From: Kutzneria sp. CA-103260
Lineage (GTDB): Bacteria > Actinomycetota > Actinomycetes > Mycobacteriales > Pseudonocardiaceae
Assembly (NCBI RefSeq): GCF_018263855.1
Contig: NZ_CP073318.1
Coordinates: 4,588,001 to 4,652,000 of the forward strand
DNA: 64,000 nucleotides
Direction: 5' to 3'
Shown here in pieces: positions 49,834 through 57,576 of the stretch. A model generated the notes under the pieces. It did not search any database and was not told the origin of the DNA. It worked only from the letters and a program-made list of their open reading frames with translations. Numbering within the stretch: the stretch's first letter is position 1; each line of letters opens with the position of its first letter. The position numbers and the translations under genes are program-made.

Positions 49834-50565
49834 TCACTTCAGGTGCCGGGCGAAGAACCCGGCCGCGTCCTCCCCTGCGAACTGCGGAACGCCGGTGTGC
49901 CCGCCCATGTTGGCGTGCAACGTCTTCTCCTTGGAGCCGAAGGCGTCGAACAGGTCCAGGGCCGCCTGCCGGTCGTTGCCCTCGTCGTCCCACTGCAGCA
50001 GGACGTGCAGCGGAATGGTGACCTGGCGGGCCTCCTCGAACATGCTGCGGGGCACGAAACTTCCGGCGAACAGGCCGGCGGCCGCGATGCGCGGCTCGAC
50101 CACCGCCAGCCGGACGCCGATGGCGATCACCCCTCCCGCGTACCCGACCGGGCCGCCGATCTCGGGCAGCGCGAGGAGGGCGTCCAGGGTGGCCCGCCAT
50201 TCCGGGACCGCCTGGTCGACCAGCGGGAGGATGAGGGCGTCGACGATCTCGTCGCTGACTGGCTCGCCGGCCTCCAGAGCCCGGCGCAGGTCGGCGCGGG
50301 CCTGCTCGGCGGCGGCGGAACGGGGCCGGTCGCCGCTTCCGGGAAGCTCGATGGTGGCCGCGGCGAAACCCTGCGCCGCGGAGCGCTGGGCCCGGGCAAC
50401 CAGTCGGGGATACATCTTGCCCAGTCCGCCGGGGTGGCCCAGCAGGATCAGCGGGGCCGGCTCGGACGTGGATCCGGGCGTCCACAGGATGCCGGGGATC
50501 TCGCCGAGGGTGAATTCTCGTTCGAGGACGCCGTCGTCGAGACGCCGCTCAGAGGTGAAGTCCAT
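49834..50565 (-). CDS. Alpha/beta-hydrolase-fold protein with Ala at the nucleophile position
   Basis: The 243-residue protein has the dienelactone-hydrolase-like layout: oxyanion region 'LLGHPGGLGKMYPRL' (about 41-55), elbow 'VGYAGGVIAIG' (about 140-150), an acid candidate in 'QWDDEGND' (about 191-198) and His223 in 'MGGHTGVP'. The elbow should read G-x-S-x-G, but here residue 143 is Ala, so normal esterase chemistry is not expected. AAAGG precedes the ATG. The function is unknown. Confidence 0.78.
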   Translation of the reverse strand: MDFTSERRLDDGVLEREFTLGEIPGILWTPGSTSEPAPLILLGHPGGLGKMYPRLVARAQRSAAQGFAAATIELPGSGDRPRSAAAEQARADLRRALEAGEPVSDEIVDALILPLVDQAVPEWRATLDALLALPEIGGPVGYAGGVIAIGVRLAVVEPRIAAAGLFAGSFVPRSMFEEARQVTIPLHVLLQWDDEGNDRQAALDLFDAFGSKEKTLHANMGGHTGVPQFAGEDAAGFFARHLK

Positions 50566-50893
50566 GGTCGTGCCTTTCGGGATTGCGCGTGAAACGGCGC
50601 TCCCGGACGACCTATCGCCCGACCGTGACCCCGGAGGGGAGCACCCATGTCGAAATGTTCACGGGTACCACCTCCTCGGTCTCTCGCACGGCCGCCGGAA
50701 AGGTAGCAGCCGGCCGCCGTGCTCCGCCAACGGCTTTTCACGCCTCGGTCAGCGGCCGTCGTCGACTCCCAAAGAACACCCTCCCCCTCGCCGCTGTCCC
50801 CTTCCCTGCGCCTCCCCCTCCCCCGCCTGCCCCTTGCCGCCTCGATTGCTTTGTTCTATAACTACTACAACAGACCACCAGGAGGGAGGTCAC
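50566..50893. other. Intergenic region with polypyrimidine tract and GntR-gene promoter
   Basis: This region of 328 bases separates the divergent hydrolase and GntR genes. About 50766-50840 is strongly C/T-rich on the plus strand, interrupted by few purines. It is followed by an AT-rich patch (TTGTTCTATAACTACTAC, about 50849-50866) that probably holds the -10 box and a GntR operator, then AGGAGGGAGG before the GTG at 50894. No gene is seen. Confidence 0.5.
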
Positions 50894-51274
50894 GTGATCA
50901 TCAGCCTCGACCTGACCAGCGAGGTGCCGATCTACCAGCAGCTGCGGGACCGGATCGTGGAGGGCATCGCGGACGGCACGCTGCCGGACGGGGAGTCCCT
51001 GCCGTCCACCCGGCAGCTGGCGGCGGACTTCGGCATCAACTTCCACACCGTCAACAAGGCGTACGACCTGTTGCGGCAACAGGGATTCGTGCGCGTCAAC
51101 CGCAAGACGGGGGCAGTGGTCGGACCGACGGAGTCGGACGAGGCGTTCGTGGCCGACTGGACGACGCGGGCGCGCACGCTGCTCGCGGAGGCGGTGGCCA
51201 AGGGGGTGTCCGCGGCGGAGGTGCTGGCGACGTGCCAGGCGGTCCTCGCGGGATTCGACAAACCGAGGGGATGA
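50894..51274 (+). CDS. GntR-family regulator (YtrA-like)
   Basis: The 126-residue protein has a GntR winged helix: 'PIYQQLRDRIVEGIADGTLPDGESLPSTRQLAADFGINFHTVNKAYDLLRQQGFV' (about 12-66), followed by a short helical C-terminus, as in the YtrA subfamily. It is expected to bind the AT-rich dyad upstream and control the next gene, which starts 6 bases after its stop. AGGAGGGAGG precedes the GTG start. Confidence 0.9.
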   Translation: MIISLDLTSEVPIYQQLRDRIVEGIADGTLPDGESLPSTRQLAADFGINFHTVNKAYDLLRQQGFVRVNRKTGAVVGPTESDEAFVADWTTRARTLLAEAVAKGVSAAEVLATCQAVLAGFDKPRG

Positions 51275-51280
51275 GTCAAA

Positions 51281-52369
51281 GTGACCACGACTGCCGTTGT
51301 GGCGCACCTGATGTTGACGGGGCTGCTGCTCTACCTGGCCTGGCTGACGCCGTCGCTGTCGGCCCGCACGGTGCGGTTCGGCGTCCGGGTGCCGGACGAG
51401 CGGGTGGACGATCCGGTGGTGCGGCGGGAAACCACCCGGTTCCGCACCGCGTTGTTGCTCTACGGGGGAATCACCGGGCTGCTCGGCGTCGGTCTGATGC
51501 TGGCCATCGGGCTGGCGCTGCTGCCGCTGCCGGTGATCGTCGTCGAACTCGTCTGGTACGGCCTGTACTACCGGGCCCACCAGGCGATCGCGGCGGCCAA
51601 GCGGGACCAGGACTGGTTCGCTGGCGTCCGCCAGGCGGTCACGGCCGACACGACACTGCGCAGCGACCCGCCGAAGTTCCCGTGGCTGTGGCTGCTGCTG
51701 CCGTTCCTGGTCGTCGCGGCGACCGCGGTGATCGGCACCGTCCTCTATCCGAGCCTGCCCGACCCGCTGCCGATGCACTACGACGCCAACGGCGTGGTCA
51801 ACCGGTGGGCGCCGAAGTCGGTGGGCAGCGTGTTCGGGATCGTGTTCGTGCAGGCCGTGCTCACGGTGCTGCTGTGCGGGATCGGCGCGCTGATCGGCCG
51901 TGCCCCGGCCGACGTGGACCCGGCACGGCCGGCGGCGTCGGCACAGGCCCACCGGGAGCACGTCGTCCGGCTCAGCCGCGGGTTCATCATCTTCGCGGCC
52001 CTGATGAACCTCGGGCTGGCGGCGGTCGACTGGGCGATGTGGACCGGCACGGCCCGGATCGGGACGCTGCTGGCCGTGGCCTTGGCGCCGATCCTGCTCG
52101 GCGTCGGGCTGCTGGCGATCATCGTCGTGCAGCGCGGCCGCGAACAGGAGCCCGACGAGCACACCGGACTGTCCCATCGGGACGATGACGGCAACTGGAT
52201 CGGCGGCGTGATCTACCGCAACGCCAACGATCCGTCCTGGTTCGTGCAGCGGCGCTTCGGCTTCGGCTGGACGATCAACATCGGCAACCGCACCGCGCTG
52301 GCCGTCTGCGGCGGGCTGGTGGTCGTCGTCCTCGCGTTCAGCATGATCCTGCCGTTCATCCTGCGCTGA
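51281..52369 (+). CDS. DUF1648/DUF5808 membrane protein
   Basis: The 362-residue protein has about eight helices. A middle segment 'YPSLPDPLPMHYDANGVVNRWAPKS' (about 164-188) is the DUF1648 signature, and the C-terminal segment 'DDGNWIGGVIYRNANDPSWFVQRRFGFGWTINIGN' is the DUF5808 signature. It is encoded directly after a YtrA-like GntR gene, a common pairing. It may act in cell-envelope stress or transport. GAGGGGATGAG lies before the GTG start. Confidence 0.88.
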   Translation: MTTTAVVAHLMLTGLLLYLAWLTPSLSARTVRFGVRVPDERVDDPVVRRETTRFRTALLLYGGITGLLGVGLMLAIGLALLPLPVIVVELVWYGLYYRAHQAIAAAKRDQDWFAGVRQAVTADTTLRSDPPKFPWLWLLLPFLVVAATAVIGTVLYPSLPDPLPMHYDANGVVNRWAPKSVGSVFGIVFVQAVLTVLLCGIGALIGRAPADVDPARPAASAQAHREHVVRLSRGFIIFAALMNLGLAAVDWAMWTGTARIGTLLAVALAPILLGVGLLAIIVVQRGREQEPDEHTGLSHRDDDGNWIGGVIYRNANDPSWFVQRRFGFGWTINIGNRTALAVCGGLVVVVLAFSMILPFILR

Positions 52370-52380
52370 AGGAGAAACCC

Positions 52381-53364
52381 ATGCACAGCCTTGTTGTCGC
52401 GGCGATGGTCGCCGCCGCCATCACGCCCGCGAACGGTATCCCGGCAACGGATCGGGAGATCACCTTCCAGTCCGACGGCGTCACCGCGTACGGCACGCTG
52501 CACGTCCCCGCGCACAAACCCGGGGACCGGCTCGCGGCCGCGCTGCTGTTACCCGGCAGCGGTCCCACCGACCGCAACGGCGACCAGCTGCCGACCATCC
52601 AGCCGAACACCTTGTCGCTGCTGGCCGACGCGCTGGGTCAGGACGGCATCATGACGTTCCGGTTCGACAAGTACGGCAGCGGCCCGACCCGCACGCCCCC
52701 GCCGGCCGGCGCCGACTACAGCGTCTTCATCCGCCAGGCCGACGCCGCGTATGCCGCGCTGCTCAAGCAGCCCGAGACGAATCCGCGCGCCATGCTGATC
52801 GTCGGGCACAGCGAGGGCGGCATGAACGCCCTGCTGGTCGACACCTCGGTGTGGCCGCGACCCGCCGGCCTGGCGCTGCTCGCCCCACAGGACGAACGGA
52901 TCCTGGACCTGATCGACCTGCAACTGGGCGAACAGCTCGACGCCGCCCTGCCGGCCGATCAGGCGCAGGCCCAGAAGGACCTGATCGCCGCCTGGATCGC
53001 CGACTACCGGGCGGAGAAGCCGGTGAGCACGACCGGCATGCTGCCGACGATCGCCCAGCTGTTCCAGACGTTGCTGGCCCAGGGCGCCTACCTGCGCACC
53101 AACGACGACATCTACCCGCCGGACATCGCCCGCCGGGTGCCGGCCGGGACCCGGGTGCTGGTGACCTGCGGGACCGCCGACACGAACGTGCCGTGTGCCA
53201 CCACACCGCCGCTGCTGCGGGCCCTGCGCGGGGAGAAACTGTCGACGCTGAACGGCATCGACCACTTCTTCCACCCGGCCGGCAGCCCCGTCAACGGCCA
53301 GCCCCTGGCCCCCGCACTGCTCATCGCCCTGCACCAGTGGGCCCGCCCCTGGACACGCCACTAA
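52381..53364 (+). CDS. Secreted alpha/beta hydrolase
   Basis: The 327-residue protein has a short signal-like N-terminus (to about residue 20), then an alpha/beta hydrolase fold: 'LLLPGSGPTDRNGD' (oxyanion), 'IVGHSEGGMNALL' (nucleophile Ser in GHSEG, about 141) and a C-terminal 'GIDHFFHPAG' with the catalytic His. It follows the DUF1648 gene by 11 bases with AAGGAG, so it belongs to the GntR operon. The TAA stop is 1 base before a long hairpin. Confidence 0.87.
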   Translation: MHSLVVAAMVAAAITPANGIPATDREITFQSDGVTAYGTLHVPAHKPGDRLAAALLLPGSGPTDRNGDQLPTIQPNTLSLLADALGQDGIMTFRFDKYGSGPTRTPPPAGADYSVFIRQADAAYAALLKQPETNPRAMLIVGHSEGGMNALLVDTSVWPRPAGLALLAPQDERILDLIDLQLGEQLDAALPADQAQAQKDLIAAWIADYRAEKPVSTTGMLPTIAQLFQTLLAQGAYLRTNDDIYPPDIARRVPAGTRVLVTCGTADTNVPCATTPPLLRALRGEKLSTLNGIDHFFHPAGSPVNGQPLAPALLIALHQWARPWTRH

Positions 53365-53365
53365 C

Positions 53366-53418
53366 GCTCGGAAGGGGGCATTCCTAGCGTTCAACGCCAG
53401 GAATGCCCCCTTCCGAGC
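53366..53418. repeat. Dispersed hairpin family, copy 2 (convergent junction)
   Basis: Arms 53366-53391 and 53393-53418 pair at 25 of 26 positions; the single A/C mismatch (53386/53398) becomes a U-G wobble in the minus-strand RNA. It starts 1 base after the hydrolase stop and ends 7 bases before the convergent stop. Compared with copy 1, base pairs change on both sides (for example TG/CA to CG/CG near the base, T-A to A-T in the middle). Confidence 0.9.
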
Positions 53419-53425
53419 TAATACG

Positions 53426-53719
53426 TCAGACCTTGGGGGCGGCCATGCGGCGGCGGTGGCGGGGGCCGATCTTGGTGGCGGCGGTGGTCTCGCGGTCCCA
53501 CTCGGCCGCCTGTGCGCCGGCGGCCTCGATGACCGCCTCGCCGGTGGCCACGTCCGGCACCACGATGTCGCCCATCGCGCCGTCGTTGCCGACGAGCACG
53601 AGGCGGGCGCCGGCCCGGCCGATCGGGGCGACCACGGCCCGGGTGGGGCGGCCGTGCGCGGCGACGAAGGCCTTGGCCGAGGACACGGCGCGGCGGGGAA
53701 TCCGGGTCTGTTCCGACAT
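53426..53719 (-). CDS. Small conserved hypothetical protein
   Basis: The 97-residue protein is basic at both ends (MSEQTRIPRRAVSSAKAF... and ...GPRHRRRMAAPKV), with a compact middle 'RLVLVGNDGAMGDIVVPDVATGEAVIEAAG'. I do not recognise a named family. TATGGT is 6 bases before the ATG, which suggests a leaderless message. It is divergent from the DUF885 gene with 42 bases between. Confidence 0.7.
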   Translation of the reverse strand: MSEQTRIPRRAVSSAKAFVAAHGRPTRAVVAPIGRAGARLVLVGNDGAMGDIVVPDVATGEAVIEAAGAQAAEWDRETTAATKIGPRHRRRMAAPKV

Positions 53720-53725
53720 CCGCCC

Positions 53726-53754
53726 ACCATAACCAGCGTTCTCGACACTAGATT
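53726..53754. promoter_or_regulatory. Back-to-back -10 boxes of two leaderless divergent genes
   Basis: Minus-strand TATGGT (53726-53731) is 6 bases from the ATG at 53719; plus-strand TAGATT (53749-53754) is 7 bases from the GTG at 53762. With only 42 bases between the starts, the promoters must overlap in their -35 regions. Confidence 0.5.
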
Positions 53755-53761
53755 GGGCGCA

Positions 53762-55369
53762 GTGACGCTTGTTACCTCCTTCCTCGACTGGTACCTGCCC
53801 GCGCAGCCGATCACCGCCGCGCACCTGGGCCTCACCGAACACGAGGGCACGTTCGGCGACTTCACCGAGGCCGGCTTCCTGGCCCGACAGCGCGAGCACG
53901 CCGAGTGGCTGGCCAAGTTCACCGCGGCCGACCTGCCGGCCGACTTCAGCGACCGCGTGGACCACGAGCTGGTGCTCACCCACCTGCGGCGCGAGCGGGC
54001 GATGGCCGACTGGCCGGCCTGGCGGCGGGATCCGGCGGTGTACGTCGGCACGCTCGGCGGCCTGAACACGACGTTCCTGCACCGCCTGCGCCCGGAGCCG
54101 GAGCTGGTGGAGTCGGCGCTGAGCCGGCTGGCCGAGCTGCCCGGCATCTACGCCGCGTGCCGCGAGAACCTGGACCCGGAGCTGGCCTCGCCGCTGATCG
54201 TCCGGCGCAGCCTCGGCCAGCTGCGCACCGCCCGCGGCTTCCTGACCGAGGTGCTGCCGGCCAACGTCGAGAACGAGGCCGACCGGGCCCGGCTGGTCGA
54301 GGCGGGCGAGCGGGCCGCCGACGCCGCCGACGAGCTCACGACGTACCTGGAGGGCTTGGCCGACCGGGCGACCGGCGACTGGCGGATGGGCGAGAAGCTG
54401 TACTCGACGCTGCTGACCGAGTGCGAGCTGCTCGGCTACGGGGCGTCCGAGCTGCATGCCCGCGGCGAGGCCGCCTACGCGGAACTGGACGCCGAGGCCA
54501 CGACGGTGGCCGGCGGCGACTGGCGGGTCGCGGTGCGGGCGTTGCAGGAGGACCATGCCGCGACGCTGGACGACCTGCTCACCGTCGTCGCCGAGGAGAC
54601 CGAGCAGGCCCGGCAGTTCCTCAAGGACCACGACCTGGTCACCTTCGCCGAGGGCGAGCAGTGCCGGGTGGTGCCGTCACCGTCGTTCCTGCGGCCGATG
54701 TTCGTGGTGCCGTTCTACATGACCCCGCCGGCCGCGACCCCGTCCCGGCTCGGCCACTACTTCGTGCCGTTCACGCCCGACGACGCCACCCCGGAGCAGG
54801 TGGAGCAGCGGCTGCGCACCAACTCCAACCCGGGTCTGCGCACGGTCTCGGTGCACGAGGCCTACCCCGGCCACCACTGGCACTTCTCCTGGCACGCCGG
54901 GAACCCGAGGCTGGTGCGCAAGGTGTTCCGCACCTCGTACTTCTCCGAGGGCTGGGCGCTGTACGCCGAGCGCATGATGCGCGAGCAGGGCTACTACACC
55001 ACTCCCGGCCAGCTGCTCGCGCACCTGGACTTCCGGCTGTTCCGGGCCGCGCGGATCATCGTCGACACCGAGCTGCACTGCGGCGACATGACCGTGGAGC
55101 AGGCCGAGGAGTTCATGACCACCAAGTACACGCTGACCGCCGGCACGGCCAAGGGCGAGGTCAACCGGTACTGCTCGTGGCCGACGCAGGCCCCGTCCTA
55201 CCTGACCGGCGCGATGGAGATCGAGGCGATCCGGGACGAGTTCCTGGCCCGGGGCCTGGGCACCCTCAAGTCGTTCCACGACCGGATCGCCGGCTCCGGC
55301 GCGATGCCGCTGGGCCTGGCCCGCCGGGTGGTGCTGGAACAACCGGGGGAGTTTGCTGGTTGGCGCTGA
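53762..55369 (+). CDS. DUF885 metallopeptidase-like protein
   Basis: The 535-residue protein has the DUF885 zinc motif 'HEAYPGHH' (His365, Glu366, His371) and 'EGWALYAE' (Glu396), followed by 'YTLTAGTAKGEVNRYCSWPTQAPSY'. The family is related to M2/M3-like peptidases and includes some dipeptidases. There is no signal peptide, so it is probably cytoplasmic. The GTG start appears leaderless. The quinone oxidoreductase gene follows after 28 bases with its own ribosome binding site. Confidence 0.88.
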   Translation: MTLVTSFLDWYLPAQPITAAHLGLTEHEGTFGDFTEAGFLARQREHAEWLAKFTAADLPADFSDRVDHELVLTHLRRERAMADWPAWRRDPAVYVGTLGGLNTTFLHRLRPEPELVESALSRLAELPGIYAACRENLDPELASPLIVRRSLGQLRTARGFLTEVLPANVENEADRARLVEAGERAADAADELTTYLEGLADRATGDWRMGEKLYSTLLTECELLGYGASELHARGEAAYAELDAEATTVAGGDWRVAVRALQEDHAATLDDLLTVVAEETEQARQFLKDHDLVTFAEGEQCRVVPSPSFLRPMFVVPFYMTPPAATPSRLGHYFVPFTPDDATPEQVEQRLRTNSNPGLRTVSVHEAYPGHHWHFSWHAGNPRLVRKVFRTSYFSEGWALYAERMMREQGYYTTPGQLLAHLDFRLFRAARIIVDTELHCGDMTVEQAEEFMTTKYTLTAGTAKGEVNRYCSWPTQAPSYLTGAMEIEAIRDEFLARGLGTLKSFHDRIAGSGAMPLGLARRVVLEQPGEFAGWR

Positions 55370-55397
55370 CACAGGAGCTGATCTAGGAGGAGAGCCC

Positions 55398-56366
55398 ATG
55401 CGGGCGGTACAGGTCCAAACCCCCGGCGGTCCCGAGGTGCTGGTCGCGACCGAGGTCGCCGATCCGGAGGCGGGGCCGGGCGAGCTGCTCGTCCGGGTGG
55501 CGGCCGCCGGCGTGAACTACATCGACACCTATCACCGGACCGGCGCCTACCCGCTGCCGACGCCGTTCGTGCCGGGCTTGGAGGGCGCCGGCGAGGTGGT
55601 GGCGGTCGGGTCCGGCGTCAGCCGGTTCAAGGTCGGCGACCGGGTGGCGTGGGCCAGCGCCATCGGCAGCTACGCCGAGCTGACCCGGGTGCCGGAGAAC
55701 CTCGCCGTCCCGGTGCCCGACGGCGTCGAGCTCGACGTGGCCGCCGGGTCGATGTTGCAGGGCATGACCATGCACTACCTGACCCGGTCGACCTATCCGG
55801 TGCAGGCTGGCGACACCGTGCTGGTGCACGCCGCCGCCGGTGGCATGGGGCTGCTGCTCACCCAGCAGGTCAAGGCCCTGGGCGGGACGGTCATCGGCAC
55901 GGTGTCCAGCGCCGAGAAGGAGAAGCTGGCCCGCGAGGCCGGGGCCGACGAGATCATCCGGTACACCGAGACCGCCGTCGCGCCCGAGGTCCGCCGGCTC
56001 ACCGACGGCCAGGGCGTGGCCGTGGTCTACGACGGCGTCGGCAAGGACACCTTCGACGCCAGCCTGGACAGCCTGCGCATCCGCGGCACCCTCGCCCTGT
56101 ACGGCGCGGCCAGCGGCCCGGTGCCGCCGTTCGACCTGCAACGCCTCAACGCCGGCGGCTCGCTGTTCGTCACCCGGCCCACGCTGGCCCACCACACCCT
56201 GACCGTGGACGAGCTGTCCTGGCGCTCCGGCGAGGTCTTCGCCGGCATCGAGTCCGGCAAGCTCACCATCCGCATCAGCGGCCGCTACCCCCTGGCCGAC
56301 GCGGCCAAGGCGCACGAGGACCTCCAGGGCCGCCGCACCACCGGCAAGCTGCTGCTCATCCCATGA
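55398..56366 (+). CDS. Quinone oxidoreductase (zeta-crystallin-type MDR protein)
   Basis: The 322-residue protein has the QOR pattern: 'AAGVNYIDTYHRTGAYPLPTPFVPGLEGAGEV' (about 35-65), NADPH motif 'AAAGGMGLLLTQQVKALGG' (about 141-160) and 'YDGVGKDTFDASLDSL'. No zinc ligands are present. It reduces quinones or enones with NADPH. AGGAGGAGAG precedes the ATG. It is followed by the third copy of the hairpin family. Confidence 0.92.
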   Translation: MRAVQVQTPGGPEVLVATEVADPEAGPGELLVRVAAAGVNYIDTYHRTGAYPLPTPFVPGLEGAGEVVAVGSGVSRFKVGDRVAWASAIGSYAELTRVPENLAVPVPDGVELDVAAGSMLQGMTMHYLTRSTYPVQAGDTVLVHAAAGGMGLLLTQQVKALGGTVIGTVSSAEKEKLAREAGADEIIRYTETAVAPEVRRLTDGQGVAVVYDGVGKDTFDASLDSLRIRGTLALYGAASGPVPPFDLQRLNAGGSLFVTRPTLAHHTLTVDELSWRSGEVFAGIESGKLTIRISGRYPLADAAKAHEDLQGRRTTGKLLLIP

Positions 56367-56373
56367 CCCAGCT

Positions 56374-56426
56374 GCTCGGAAGGGGGCTTTCCTGGCGTTG
56401 AACGCCAGGAAAGCCCCCTTCCGAGC
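56374..56426. repeat. Dispersed hairpin family, copy 3 (convergent junction)
   Basis: Arms 56374-56399 and 56401-56426 are perfect complements, extendable by one T-A pair. The inner 21 bases of each arm equal copy 1, and the base of the stem equals copy 2 (GCTCGG/CCGAGC). It starts 7 bases after the oxidoreductase stop and precedes the convergent stop at 56481. Confidence 0.9.
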
Positions 56427-56480
56427 ACTAAGTCAGCGCGGTGGGAGGGGCATTGTCCGGCAATGTGCCCTCCCCCGCAG

Positions 56481-56978
56481 TCAGCGCTGGAAGTGGATCT
56501 CGCCGTGGGCGGTGCCGGTGGAGCCCGCGCAGCGCTGGTCGAAGGTGCCGTCGAAGGCGGTCAGCACACCGCTGGCCGGGTCGGTCTCGATCCGGTCGAC
56601 GGTGAAGCCGCCCTGCTCCGCGTAACAGCCGAGGCCGTTCGAGATCAGCTGGACGCTGGCCAGCTCGGGATGCGCCTGCGGGTCGCCGACAGTGTCGTAC
56701 GAGCCGACGTGCAACGGCTCGTTGTGGGGACCGCGCAGCAGCACGGCGATGTACCCGAGGCCGTTGTCGGTCTGCGCCTTGAGCACGTTCTGCGGGCTGC
56801 TGACCAGCACTTCCTGGTCCGGCGCGGCCCAGTGCCCACTGGCCGTCACCGGGTACGAGCCGGGCTCGGCGGTGATGGCGATGCTGGCCACCGGCGTGGT
56901 GTCGGCGAAGGCGGCCGGCCCGGCCAGCACGGCGACGGCGGCGGCCACGGGCAGAACGGCGAGAACTTTCCCGATCAT
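56481..56978 (-). CDS. Small secreted protein, unknown
   Basis: The 165-residue precursor has a signal peptide (MIGKVLAVLP..., cleavage about residue 25 at AFA-D) and a strand-rich mature part of about 140 residues with two Cys ('LGCYAEQ', 'QRCAGST') that could form one disulfide. Repeated phrases on antiparallel strands suggest an immunoglobulin-like or lipocalin-like fold, but I do not recognise a family. GGAGGGAAA precedes the ATG. Confidence 0.75.
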   Translation of the reverse strand: MIGKVLAVLPVAAAVAVLAGPAAFADTTPVASIAITAEPGSYPVTASGHWAAPDQEVLVSSPQNVLKAQTDNGLGYIAVLLRGPHNEPLHVGSYDTVGDPQAHPELASVQLISNGLGCYAEQGGFTVDRIETDPASGVLTAFDGTFDQRCAGSTGTAHGEIHFQR

Positions 56979-57150
56979 CGATTTCCCTCCCTGGAATCGT
57001 GACCCGATCTTGGCGCGGGGCCGGACCCGATGGCCACCGGGCGAACCTCACAGCAACCCGGGCCCCGGCTGCGCGTCGACATCACCCGATGGGATGACTT
57101 CGCCTGGTCAGCGTCGCTGGTCACAGCCTTGAGCCGACTGCACAGCCATA

Positions 57151-57213
57151 TGCACGTGCACGATTAGCTGGTACGGTCAGCATGTGCACGAGCCCCTGCA
57201 CGTGCATGTGCAC
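57151..57213. promoter_or_regulatory. Cluster of GTGCAC palindromes upstream of the DUF397 gene
   Basis: Within 63 bases there are two copies of TGCACGTGCA (57151-57160, 57197-57206) and GTGCAC hexamers at 57156, 57184 and 57208, with ATG and CATGTG neighbours. This looks like a multi-site operator for the DUF397 gene at 57242. Confidence 0.6.
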
Positions 57214-57241
57214 TGGAACGGCTAGTGATCCGGGAGGGGTC

Positions 57242-57484
57242 ATGGCAGACCAGATCGAGATCCACAACGGCATGTCCGCGACCGACCTGTCCGGCGTCGC
57301 CTGGCGCAAGAGCAGGCGCAGCGGCGCGGTCGGCAACTGTGTCGAGGTGGCCCGGCTGGCCAACGGCGACATCGCAGTCCGAAACTCGCGCTACCCGAAC
57401 GGTCCGGCCCTGGTGTATACGCAGGCCGAGATCACCGCGTTCGTCGGCGGCGTCAAGGACGGCGAGTTCGACGACCTGGCCTGA
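57242..57484 (+). CDS. DUF397-domain protein
   Basis: The 80-residue protein has the DUF397 core 'GVAWRKSRRSGAVGNCVEVARLANGDIAVRNSRYPNGPALVYTQAEITAFVGGVKDGEF' (about 18-75). In actinobacteria such proteins are usually encoded beside an Xre-type HTH gene (WhiJ/BldB-like systems) and act as its antagonist. Here no HTH gene is adjacent, so it is an orphan. GGGAGGGG precedes the ATG. A GTGCAC array lies upstream and a hairpin downstream. Confidence 0.9.
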   Translation: MADQIEIHNGMSATDLSGVAWRKSRRSGAVGNCVEVARLANGDIAVRNSRYPNGPALVYTQAEITAFVGGVKDGEFDDLA

Positions 57485-57503
57485 CCAAGCCCGTCGGGGG
57501 TGG

Positions 57504-57531
57504 GTGGCCTCCTGCGTGAACAGGAGGCCAC
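57504..57531. terminator. Hairpin between the convergent DUF397 and GH92 genes
   Basis: An 11-bp stem (GTGGCCTCCTG and its complement) with loop CGTGAA, 20 bases after the DUF397 stop and 46 before the GH92 stop. Confidence 0.75.
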
Positions 57532-57576
57532 CGAAGGCCCACCCGAGGACCCGGGGCATCTGAGCCGCAACCGAGC

